Source of the DNA: Hymenobacter gummosus
Lineage (GTDB): Bacteria; Bacteroidota; Bacteroidia; Cytophagales; Hymenobacteraceae
Length of the DNA stretch: 64,000 nt
NCBI RefSeq assembly: GCF_003970915.1
Contig: NZ_RXOF01000006.1
Span: 62,001 to 126,000, forward strand
Direction of reading: 5' to 3'
Shown one piece after another: positions 17,571-25,316 of the stretch. The notes below the pieces were generated by a model, which had not been told where the DNA came from, made no database searches, and was given only the letters and a program-made list of their open reading frames with translations. Position 1 is the first letter of the stretch. Every line of letters starts with the position of its first letter. The translations under genes were made by a program, and so were the position numbers.

Positions 17571-19394
17571 ATGATTCGTCCTGCTTCTACCCTCCTGCTC
17601 GCGCTTGGTCTGCTCGTTGGCGGGCCGGCGTATGCCCAGCAGCCCGCGGCCCCGGCGCCGGTCAAGAAGACCGACCAGCCGGAGAAGCCGCGCAAGCTCA
17701 CGCGCCGGGAGAAGAAAGAAATGCAGCGGCAGGCCGCCCTTGAAGCTGCCAAAAGCCAGCAGCAAAGCCAGCTGACCGAGAAAGACCGGGAGCTGAGCGC
17801 CGCCTACTTCGTCGACGGGGTGAAGTTCATGCTGCTGGAGGACTACCCCAAAGCCCAGGAGCGGCTGCTGAAAGCCTACCAGCTCGACCCGAACAACGCG
17901 GCCATCAACTACAAGATTGCCGAAAACAACCTGCTCATCGGCAACCTCAAGGACGCGGCCAACTTCGCCCAGGCCGCCGTGCGCCTCGATGGCAAAAACC
18001 CCTACTACTACCTGATTCTGGCCCAGATTTACGCTTCGCAGAAGCAGTACTCCGAGGCCGCGCAGGTGTACACCAAGCTGATTCAGGACGTTCCGGATTC
18101 CAAGTCCTACCTCTTCAACTTGGCCGAGCTATACCTGGCCCAGGGCAAGCTCACCGACGCCCTCGGCGCCTTCGAGCAGGCCGAGAAGGAATTCGGGCCG
18201 ATGGACGAGGTGTCGTTCAAGAAGCAGCAGATTTACCTCAAGCAGAACAACCTCGACAAGGCTCTGCTGGAAGGCGAGGCACTGATTTCGGCCAACCCCG
18301 ACGAGGTGCGCTACGTGCTGGCCCAGGCCGAAATGTACGCGGCCAACAACCGCCTGCCCGACGCCATTCGGGTGGCCCAGCAGGCCCTGCGCAAGGAGCC
18401 CGACAATCCGCAGGCCCACATGATTCTGGCCGACGCTTACCGGCAGCAGGGCAACGCCACGGAGTCGGAAAAGCAGATCAAGCAGGCCTTCGAAAGCCCG
18501 GCGCTGAGCATCGACCAGAAAGTGCGCATCCTGGTCGACTACCTCAAGCAGCTGCCCAACCCGGCCGTGCAGCACACCGCCCTGGAGCTGGCCGACATTA
18601 CTACCCGCGTGCACCCGAAGGAAGCCAAGGCCTACTCGGTGGCTGGCGACGTGCAGCTGCTGTCGGAGCAGAAGCCCAAAGCCCGCGAGAATTACCTGCG
18701 CGCCCTGCACCTCGACAACTCGCACTACAAAATCTGGCAGCAGGTGGTGCTCATCGACGCGGAGCTGGCCCAGTCCGATTCCCTGCTCCGGCACACCGAC
18801 CAAGCCCTGGAGCTGTTCCCGAACCAGGCTTCGTTCTGGTTTTACAACGGCGTGGGGCACATGTTTGCCAAGCAGCCGCAAAAGGCCGTGCGCTCCTTCG
18901 AGCAGGGCAAGAAGCTCACCAGCACCGACCCGGAGCTGGCCGCGCAGTTTGACACCCAGCTGGGCGACGCCTACCACGAGTTGAAGGAGTTTGATAAGTC
19001 GGATGCCGCCTACGAGGCCGCGCTGACCTTCGACGCCAACAACGCGCAGGCGTTGAACAATTACAGCTACTACCTGTCGTTACGGGGCAAAAACCTGCCG
19101 CGGGCCAAGGAAATGGCCGGCAAGCTTGTCAAGCTGTTTCCCGAAAACGACACCTACCTCGACACCTACGCCTGGGTGCTCTATCAGCTAAAAGATTACT
19201 CGGGCGCCCGCCAATACCTGGAAAAAGCCGTACGTACCAGCAAGGACGGAACCGTCCTGGAGCACTACGGCGACGTGTTGTACCAGTTGGGCGACGCGCC
19301 AGCGGCCGTAGAGCGGTGGCAGCAGGCCAAAAAGGCCGGCGGCACCTCCGCGCTGCTCGACCGCAAAATCAAAGACCGAAAACTCTATGAATAG
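17571..19394 (+). CDS. Exported TPR-repeat protein
   Basis: A 607-residue protein with a signal peptide (MIRPASTLLLALGLLVGG, cleavage after AYAQ), a Lys/Arg-rich linker, and then about a dozen tetratricopeptide repeats to the C-terminus. Typical repeats are YPKAQERLLKAYQLDPNNAA and YSGARQYLEKAVRTSKDG. The repeats form a superhelical scaffold, so it probably organises a periplasmic or outer-membrane complex. It overlaps the following DUF4292 gene by 8 bases, indicating translational coupling. A TATCTTTTG at 17505-17513 could be a promoter. The ATG at 17571 is preferred over an in-frame ATG at 17499 because of the signal peptide. Confidence 0.85.
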   Translation: MIRPASTLLLALGLLVGGPAYAQQPAAPAPVKKTDQPEKPRKLTRREKKEMQRQAALEAAKSQQQSQLTEKDRELSAAYFVDGVKFMLLEDYPKAQERLLKAYQLDPNNAAINYKIAENNLLIGNLKDAANFAQAAVRLDGKNPYYYLILAQIYASQKQYSEAAQVYTKLIQDVPDSKSYLFNLAELYLAQGKLTDALGAFEQAEKEFGPMDEVSFKKQQIYLKQNNLDKALLEGEALISANPDEVRYVLAQAEMYAANNRLPDAIRVAQQALRKEPDNPQAHMILADAYRQQGNATESEKQIKQAFESPALSIDQKVRILVDYLKQLPNPAVQHTALELADITTRVHPKEAKAYSVAGDVQLLSEQKPKARENYLRALHLDNSHYKIWQQVVLIDAELAQSDSLLRHTDQALELFPNQASFWFYNGVGHMFAKQPQKAVRSFEQGKKLTSTDPELAAQFDTQLGDAYHELKEFDKSDAAYEAALTFDANNAQALNNYSYYLSLRGKNLPRAKEMAGKLVKLFPENDTYLDTYAWVLYQLKDYSGARQYLEKAVRTSKDGTVLEHYGDVLYQLGDAPAAVERWQQAKKAGGTSALLDRKIKDRKLYE

Positions 19395-20166
19395 ACACTG
19401 GCCGCTGCTGCTGGTGCTCATCGGCAGCCTGAGCCTGGGTGCCTGTAACCGCCGCGCCGTTCCGACGAAAACGACGACTATACCAGTGCGCCCACCGGCC
19501 CCGGAGGTACGCGCCAAAAACCTGGATTTCCGCTACCTCGCCGCCAAGGGCAAAGCCCAGATTGACGCCAACGGCGAGAAATACTCGGCCAACCTGGCCG
19601 TGCGTATGCGTAAGGACAGCGTCATCTGGGTATCGGCCTCGTTGCTGGGCATCGAGGGTGTGCGGGCGCGCATCACGCCCGACTCGGTGCAGGTCATCAA
19701 CAAGCTGGAAAAGACCTACTACGCCGGCAACTTTGACTACCTGCGGCGGCAGTTCAACGTGCCCATTACCTTCCTGCAGCTGCAGTCCATGCTGATTGGG
19801 GACTACGTACCTGCTCCCGCTGATACGGCTTTGAGCGTGACCTCAGAGGGCCCGACGCAGACGGTGAAGTATCAGCAGGCGGGCATCCTGGTGGAGCAGC
19901 TCATTGAGCTAAGCCGGGCACGCCTGCAGAAGCTGAACGTGGCCGACCCCAAGTCGCAGAGCACCCTGACGGTGACGTACGCCGATTTTCAGCCCCTGCA
20001 GCCCAGCGCCCAGCCTTTCGCGCACGGCATTCTGGTGCAGGCCCAGCAGCCCGGGCGGCAGCCGGCCACCGTCACCATCAGCTACCGCAACGTAGATTTG
20101 GACAAGGAGAAGCTGTCCTTTCCCTTCTCCGTGCCGGCCGAATATGGGCGTAACAAGCGTAAGTAA
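19387..20166 (+). CDS. DUF4292 lipoprotein
   Basis: A 259-residue lipoprotein with a lipobox (LSLGAC) followed by a folded domain that resembles DUF4292, a Bacteroidota family related in fold to LolA/LolB-type lipid carriers. Features are LDFRYLAAKGKAQIDANGE, a conserved SVIWVSASLLGIEGVRARIT stretch, and LEKTYYAGNFDYLRRQFNV. A role in moving lipids or lipoproteins through the periplasm is inference from fold resemblance. It overlaps the TPR gene before it (8 bases) and the EnvC-like gene after it (23 bases), so the three are translated as a unit. Confidence 0.85.
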   Translation: MNRHWPLLLVLIGSLSLGACNRRAVPTKTTTIPVRPPAPEVRAKNLDFRYLAAKGKAQIDANGEKYSANLAVRMRKDSVIWVSASLLGIEGVRARITPDSVQVINKLEKTYYAGNFDYLRRQFNVPITFLQLQSMLIGDYVPAPADTALSVTSEGPTQTVKYQQAGILVEQLIELSRARLQKLNVADPKSQSTLTVTYADFQPLQPSAQPFAHGILVQAQQPGRQPATVTISYRNVDLDKEKLSFPFSVPAEYGRNKRK

Positions 20167-21574
20167 GACCGGGCGCTGGTTGCTGGCGGGCGTGCTGCTG
20201 CTGGCCCTCACGGCGGCGCCGGCTCAGCAGCGCCGCCGCGCGCCGGCCAAGCAAGCGCCCAAAACCAAGGCCCAGCTGGAACGGGAGCGGCGCAACAACC
20301 TGCGCCGCATCCAGGAAACCAGCAAGATTCTGGAGCAAACCCAGCAGAAAAAGCAGAGCACCCTGGGCCAGCTCAACGCCTTGAAAGAGAAGATTACGGT
20401 GCAGCAGCAGGTCATCAAGTCGACCTCCTCGGAGCTGCGCTACATCGAGACGGGCGTTAAGCAGACGACCACCGACGTGCAGCTTTCCCAGGCCGAACTG
20501 GCCCGGTTGAAGGCGGAGTACGCCAAGCTGATTTACGCCTCTTCGAAGACGACCAGCTCCTACAACCGCATCATGTTCCTGTTTGCGGCCGAGTCGTTCA
20601 ACGAGTTTATGCTGCGCCTGCGCTACGTGCGCCAGTACGCCGAAGTGCGCCGTCAGCAAGTGAGCAGCATTCTGCGCACCCAGCAGCGGCTCAACCAGCA
20701 GCTCAGCTCCCTCACCGAGCAGAAGCAGGAGAAAAGCACCCTGCTGACTACGCAGGTGAAGGAAAGCCGCAGCCTGCAGACCATGCGCACCCAGCAGGAC
20801 CAGGTGGTGCAGCAGCTCAGCAAGCAGGAGCAGCAGCTGCAGCAGGAGCTGGCCGCGCGCCAGCAGGCCGTGCGGCAGCTCGACAACCTTATTGCCCAGC
20901 GCGTGCGCGAGGAAATTGCCCGCGCCGCCCGCGTAGCCGCCGCGAAGGCCGCCGCCAAAGCGGCCGCGGCTAAAGCCGCCGCCAAAGCCGCCGCCGAGCG
21001 GGCCGCTGCTGCCGAACGGGCCAACGCCACCGCGGCCGAGCAGGCCACTGCCAACCGCGAAGCCACCGCAACGGCGCAGGCCGCCGAAGCCGCCGTGGCC
21101 GCCGAAGAAGCCACTACCCGCGTCGACCGCGTTACGCTCACGCCCGAAACGGCCGAGCTGTCGTCGTCCTTCGCCGAAAACCGCGGCAAGCTGCTCTGGC
21201 CAGTGGCCAAGGGCTTCGTGTCACAACGCTTTGGACGGCACCCCCACCCCGTGCTCAAGCACGTGACGGTGGATAACCGCGGCGTGGACATTCAGACCGG
21301 AGCCGGGGAACCCGCCCGCGCCATCTTCGACGGCAAGGTGCTGACCGTGGCCAACATTGCCGGCATGAACAACGTGGTGATGGTGCAGCACGGGGAGTAC
21401 TTCACGGTGTACGCCAAGCTGCGCACCGTGAGCGTGAGCGAGGGGCAAATGGTGAAGATGCGCCAGCCCATCGGCACGGTGTACACCAATCCGGAGGGCA
21501 CCACGGAGCTGCAGTTCCAGGTTTGGCGCAACAGCACCAACCTCAACCCGGAGCAGTGGCTGGGGCGCAAATAG
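20144..21574 (+). CDS. EnvC-like murein hydrolase activator, degenerate M23 domain
   Basis: A 476-residue exported protein with a signal peptide, a long coiled coil (about 40-265), an Ala/Lys/Glu-rich linker (AAKAAAKAAAAKAAAKAAAE, about 265-310) and a C-terminal LytM/M23 domain from about 345. The domain lacks most of the zinc ligands of true M23 peptidases. The first His of the HxGxD motif is N378 (NRGVD, with D382 kept), and the HxH motif reads E455-L-Q457. E. coli EnvC likewise lacks catalytic residues and activates amidases AmiA and AmiB. The same role in opening septal peptidoglycan is the best inference here. It overlaps the DUF4292 gene by 23 bases. Confidence 0.9.
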   Translation: MGVTSVSKTGRWLLAGVLLLALTAAPAQQRRRAPAKQAPKTKAQLERERRNNLRRIQETSKILEQTQQKKQSTLGQLNALKEKITVQQQVIKSTSSELRYIETGVKQTTTDVQLSQAELARLKAEYAKLIYASSKTTSSYNRIMFLFAAESFNEFMLRLRYVRQYAEVRRQQVSSILRTQQRLNQQLSSLTEQKQEKSTLLTTQVKESRSLQTMRTQQDQVVQQLSKQEQQLQQELAARQQAVRQLDNLIAQRVREEIARAARVAAAKAAAKAAAAKAAAKAAAERAAAAERANATAAEQATANREATATAQAAEAAVAAEEATTRVDRVTLTPETAELSSSFAENRGKLLWPVAKGFVSQRFGRHPHPVLKHVTVDNRGVDIQTGAGEPARAIFDGKVLTVANIAGMNNVVMVQHGEYFTVYAKLRTVSVSEGQMVKMRQPIGTVYTNPEGTTELQFQVWRNSTNLNPEQWLGRK

Positions 21575-21615
21575 CTGTAGTTACACGGGTACTGCCAATT
21601 TCGGACCAGGCAGAA

Positions 21616-21649
21616 ATAAAAAAACACCGTACAGCGTACGGTGCCTTTC
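21616..21649 (+). terminator. Terminator of the envelope gene run
   Basis: CACCGTAC (21625-21632) and GTACGGTG (21636-21643) form a perfect stem with loop AGC, preceded by seven A and followed by CCTTTCT. It lies 50 bases after the EnvC-like gene. The rest of 21650-21850 shows no gene. Confidence 0.75.
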
Positions 21650-21850
21650 TGAGCTATGAAAACAAACTTAGCTATCAGTTAATCCCTCCTTGGCAGGGCC
21701 TAAGCCCACTCGCCAAAGGATTAATCCCCCGATAACATCCGAAAGATACGAGGTCTGACGGATTTTGGTGGTAGGGTTTTCGTCCAACTTGCCGATTTTG
21801 TCGACCAAAGCGGCCAAATACTATTCCGGCAGTGGTTCCCAGACCGGGAA

Positions 21851-22789
21851 TCACACCAGGTTCAGTCGGCTCATCAGGTCAGCCTTGTAGGAGTTGCCGA
21901 TAGGCACCGACGAAGCCCGGCCGCCGTCGACTACCAGCGAATCGCCGTCGATGGCGACGATGCTGCTGATGCGCACGATGTATTTGCGGTGTACGCGCAC
22001 GAAGTCGCGGGAGGGCAGGCGGGTGAGCATGTCCTTCATGGTGGTGTACACCGTGTACCGCTCGTTGCCCACGTGAATGTTGACGTAGTCGCCCAAGGCT
22101 TCGAGGTAGGAAATGTTGGCCGTGTTCAGCCGGATCAGCTTGTGGTCCTGCTTCACGAAGATTTCCTCCCGCTGCTCGGCTGAGTACAACGACACGGCTT
22201 TGTCGTTGGCCATGCGCAGCAGCCCGTCGAGCTTCACGCGCTCCTGCTCCAGCTGCAGGCGGGCCCGGCGCAGCTCCAGGTGCGACACTACCTCGCGGGC
22301 CAGGGTGCGCAGGGCGTCGCGCTGGGCTTCGTTGAGGCGGTGGGGCTTCACGTCGAGGGCGCACATGGTGCCCAGCGGGTAGCCCTCCGGCGACACCAGC
22401 GGGGCCCCCACGTAGTAGCGGATGTTCGGCGCGCTGGCCACCAGCGGCGTCTGCCGGAACAGGGGGTCCAGCGAAGCGTCTTCCACTTCCAGGATATCGT
22501 CGTTGAACAGCGTGTGGTGGCAGAACACGGTTTCGCGGGGCAGGTTCTGCACGCCGGGCACGCCTACCTGGGCTTTGGTAAATACCCGCTCCGCATCGAG
22601 CAGGTTGACCATGGAAATGGGCGTGCCGCAGATAAAGGCTCCCAGGCGCGCCAGCCCGTCGAAGGCTTCTTCGGGCGGGGTGTCCAGAATGCGGTAAGCC
22701 CGCAGATTTTCCAGGCGCAGTTCCTCGGCTCTCGGGGCAGCATCTGCCTCGGAAGGAGCCGTTGAGTACATAGCACGAAGGGTTGTCAT
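21851..22789 (-). CDS. GAF-LytTR DNA-binding regulator
   Basis: A 312-residue cytoplasmic regulator. Residues about 20-190 form a GAF domain (FICGTPISMVNLLDAERVFT, YYVGAPLVSPEGYPLGTMCA), a module that senses small molecules or redox state. A helical linker follows. The last 95 residues are a LytTR DNA-binding domain (IRLNTANISYLEALGDYVNI, with FVRVHRKYIVRISSI). There is no receiver domain, so it is not a standard response regulator. It is probably a one-component regulator; a ligand or target cannot be read. Start ATG 22789 is chosen, with ATG 22771 possible. AACCTTTG on the minus strand at 22862-22869 is one mismatch from a -7 element. Confidence 0.88.
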   Translation of the reverse strand: MTTLRAMYSTAPSEADAAPRAEELRLENLRAYRILDTPPEEAFDGLARLGAFICGTPISMVNLLDAERVFTKAQVGVPGVQNLPRETVFCHHTLFNDDILEVEDASLDPLFRQTPLVASAPNIRYYVGAPLVSPEGYPLGTMCALDVKPHRLNEAQRDALRTLAREVVSHLELRRARLQLEQERVKLDGLLRMANDKAVSLYSAEQREEIFVKQDHKLIRLNTANISYLEALGDYVNIHVGNERYTVYTTMKDMLTRLPSRDFVRVHRKYIVRISSIVAIDGDSLVVDGGRASSVPIGNSYKADLMSRLNLV

Positions 22790-23079
22790 AGCCGCAGCGT
22801 TGGTGGTGAGGGATGCGTGGAACGGAATTGTTAAGCTAAGTTCCCTGCCGGTACAGAGACGCAAAGGTTGCCGCCCGGGAAGGCAGAAATTCAACATGCG
22901 CGCCCAATAGTACGGCGAACGGGACGAACGCGGCTGAATCCTCGCTGAATATGATATTCCGGGAGTTGGGAACCAAGCGCCCAAACCACTGTTTGGAAAT
23001 AATCGGGTACCTTTACAATCCCTACGGCCGGCCTACCCGTAAGCCTGCAGTAGACTCAAACACCCCACCGCGGACTCCC

Positions 23080-23277
23080 ATGCTCAATTCGCTTTTCCTG
23101 ATTGGCAACTTCGGTACGACCGAAATTCTGCTGATTGTGTTCATCATCATCCTGCTGTTCGGCGCCAAGCGCATTCCGGAGCTTTTCAAAGGTCTGGGCC
23201 AGGGCATGCGCGAGTTCAAGGACGCTTCTAAGGACAACAAGCCCGAGTACCGCGACCCGAACCAGCCGCGCCCCTAA
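23080..23277 (+). CDS. tatA: Twin-arginine translocase subunit TatA/E, short copy
   Basis: A 65-residue TatA. After a short start, the single membrane helix [20 protein letters not shown] carries the conserved FGAKRIPE hinge, followed by the amphipathic helix [18 protein letters not shown] and a short charged tail. TatA oligomers form the pore of the pathway that exports folded proteins. A TACCTTTA at 23008-23015 is close to the -7 consensus. The next gene, another tatA, starts 21 bases later. No tatC gene is in the window. Confidence 0.92.
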   Translation: MLNSLFLIGNFGTTEILLIVFIIILLFGAKRIPELFKGLGQGMREFKDASKDNKPEYRDPNQPRP

Positions 23278-23298
23278 CCGCCTAAGCTTTCGTTGGTC

Positions 23299-23694
23299 AT
23301 GCAAACACCCCTCTTGCTTTTCCTCGGCGACATCGGCGGCAGCGAAATGCTGCTGATCATGGTCGTCATCCTGATCTTCTTCGGCGCTAACAAGATTCCG
23401 GAGCTGGCCCGCGGCCTGGGCAAGGGCATCCGCGAGTTCAAGGACGCCTCCCGCGAGATTCGCAGCGAAATCGAAAGCGCCGGCCAGCCGGGCTTTCAGC
23501 CGCAGAACAACTACCAGCAGCCCGGCTACCAGCCCGCGCCGCCCACCCCGACGGCCCCGGTAGCCTACCAGCCCACCGGCCTCGACCAGCCCGAAGCGGC
23601 ACCCCAGACCGCCGGTGTACCGGCCCCGGAGCAGCCCACCGTGACGCCCGCTGGCCTACCCCACGAATCGAACACGTCGGTTAAGCCCGTCTAA
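23299..23694 (+). CDS. tatA: Twin-arginine translocase subunit TatA/E with long C-terminal tail
   Basis: A 131-residue TatA paralogue. The membrane helix is SEMLLIMVVILIFFGANKIP, then the amphipathic helix LARGLGKGIREFKDASREIR. Residues about 65-131 form a tail rich in Pro, Gln, Gly and Tyr (YQQPGYQPAPPTPTAP) that is absent from the first copy. The basal helix resembles the first copy (FGAKRIPE against FGANKIPE), suggesting tandem duplication. TatA and TatB are hard to separate by sequence, so one copy could play the TatB part. ATG 23299 begins the conserved start. Confidence 0.9.
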   Translation: MQTPLLLFLGDIGGSEMLLIMVVILIFFGANKIPELARGLGKGIREFKDASREIRSEIESAGQPGFQPQNNYQQPGYQPAPPTPTAPVAYQPTGLDQPEAAPQTAGVPAPEQPTVTPAGLPHESNTSVKPV

Positions 23695-23721
23695 CCCGGC
23701 CTTTTTGTACCTTGCTCTTCC

Positions 23722-23746
23722 GGCCGCCGCGCACCCCGCGGCGGCC
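23722..23746. other. Perfect GC-rich hairpin before the amidase gene
   Basis: GGCCGCCGCG (23722-23731) and CGCGGCGGCC (23737-23746) form a perfect 10-bp stem with a 5-base loop. The T-stretch after it is poor. It may separate tatA from gatA transcription. Confidence 0.45.
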
Positions 23747-23802
23747 TAGCCTTTTCACCCCAACCCAGCCGCGCCGAGCCGGCCGATTGGCCTCAGACCC
23801 GC

Positions 23803-25287
23803 ATGAAACGCTTTAACTCCCTCACGGAAGTTCGTCACGAGCTGACCGCCGGTACCACTACCTGCCGTCAGCTCGTTGAGTATTACCTGGACAACATCGA
23901 GAAGAAAAACGGCCAGCTGAACGCTTTCCTGGAAGTGTGGGCCGACGAAGCCCGGCAGCAGGCCGAGGCCGTTGACGCCAAGCTGGCGGCCGGTACGGCC
24001 GGCAAGCTGGCCGGCATGGTTATCGGGCTGAAGGACGTGCTGGCCTACAAGGACCACGCCCTGCAGTCCAGCTCGCACATTCTCGACGGGTTTAAGTCCT
24101 TGTTTACCGGCACGGCCGTGCAGCGGCTGCTCGACGAGGATGCCATCCTGATCGGGCGGCAAAACTGCGACGAGTTTGCCATGGGCGCCTCGAACGAGAC
24201 GTCCTACTTCGGACCGGCGCGCAACGAAATCGACCCGGAGCGCGTGCCGGGCGGCTCCTCCGGCGGCTCGGCCGTGGCCGTGCAGGCCGATATGTGCCTG
24301 GCTTCCATCGGCTCCGACACGGGCGGCTCGGTGCGCCAGCCGGCGGCTTTCTGCGGCGTAGTCGGGTTGAAGCCGACCTACTCGCGCGTGTCGCGCTACG
24401 GGCTGATTGCCTACGCTTCGTCGTTCGACCAGATCGGGCCGATTACCCGCTCGGTGGAGGATGCCGCGCTGCTGCTGGAAGTAATGGCCGGGCCCGACGA
24501 GTTCGACTCGACGGTGAGCCATGAGCCGGTGCCGGCCTACTCGCAGCTGCTGGAGCCCAAGGCGCACTACCGCGTGGGCTACATCCGCGACACGGTGGAA
24601 CGCCCCGGCCTCGCCCCCGACATCAAGCAGGCCATGGAAACGACCATCGAGCTGCTGCGCGGGCAGGGTCACGTGGTCGACGCGGTGGACTTCCCCTACC
24701 TCGACTACATCGTGCCCTCCTACTACATCCTGACCACGGCGGAGGCCTCCTCCAACCTGGGCCGTTACGACGGGGTGAAGTACGGCTACCGCGCCCCCGA
24801 CGCCACCGACCTGGAGTCGCTCTACAAGAAGTCGCGCAGCCAGGGCTTCGGCCAGGAGGTGCAGCGGCGCATTCTGCTGGGCACCTTCGTGCTGTCGGCC
24901 GACTACTACGACGCCTACTACACCAAGGCCCAGCGCGTGCGGCGGCTTATCAAGGAGCAGACCGACGAGCTGCTGCGCCAGTACGATTTTCTGATTCTGC
25001 CCACGGCGCCGACTACGGCTTTCCGCATCGGGGAGAATACGAAAGACGCGCTGGCCATGTATCTTGCTGATATCTTTACAGTTCAGGCCTCGTTGGCGGG
25101 CGTACCGGCCATTTCGGTCCCCGTCGGCCACGATGCGCAGGGGCTGCCTATTGGCTTGCAGGTGCTCAGCGGTGCGTTCCGCGAAGCCGACATGCTGGCC
25201 TTTGCCAAGCACCTGACCGAATCGGTAAATCTGGCAAGTAAAGAGGCTGTGAATGAATCATCAGACGATACTGAAGAGTATTTCTGA
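23803..25287 (+). CDS. gatA: Amidase-signature protein, probable Glu-tRNA(Gln)/Asp-tRNA(Asn) amidotransferase subunit A
   Basis: A 494-residue amidase of the length and layout of GatA, which releases ammonia from glutamine for amidation of misacylated tRNA. The catalytic triad is visible: K77 in GLKDVLAYK, S152 in PGGSSGGSAV and nucleophile S176 in SDTGGSVRQP. The conserved FCGVVGLKPTYSRVSRYGL and the late SADYYDAYY and PTAPTTAFRIGE regions are GatA-like. No gatB or gatC is nearby; in many Bacteroidota they are scattered, so this supports GatA only weakly. The C-terminus (ASKEAVNESSDDTEEYF) is unremarkable. A 29-base gap separates it from the next gene, suggesting one transcript. Confidence 0.88.
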   Translation: MKRFNSLTEVRHELTAGTTTCRQLVEYYLDNIEKKNGQLNAFLEVWADEARQQAEAVDAKLAAGTAGKLAGMVIGLKDVLAYKDHALQSSSHILDGFKSLFTGTAVQRLLDEDAILIGRQNCDEFAMGASNETSYFGPARNEIDPERVPGGSSGGSAVAVQADMCLASIGSDTGGSVRQPAAFCGVVGLKPTYSRVSRYGLIAYASSFDQIGPITRSVEDAALLLEVMAGPDEFDSTVSHEPVPAYSQLLEPKAHYRVGYIRDTVERPGLAPDIKQAMETTIELLRGQGHVVDAVDFPYLDYIVPSYYILTTAEASSNLGRYDGVKYGYRAPDATDLESLYKKSRSQGFGQEVQRRILLGTFVLSADYYDAYYTKAQRVRRLIKEQTDELLRQYDFLILPTAPTTAFRIGENTKDALAMYLADIFTVQASLAGVPAISVPVGHDAQGLPIGLQVLSGAFREADMLAFAKHLTESVNLASKEAVNESSDDTEEYF

Positions 25288-25316
25288 TGCCTGTTGGGAA
25301 GTAGCTCCGAAAGTCG

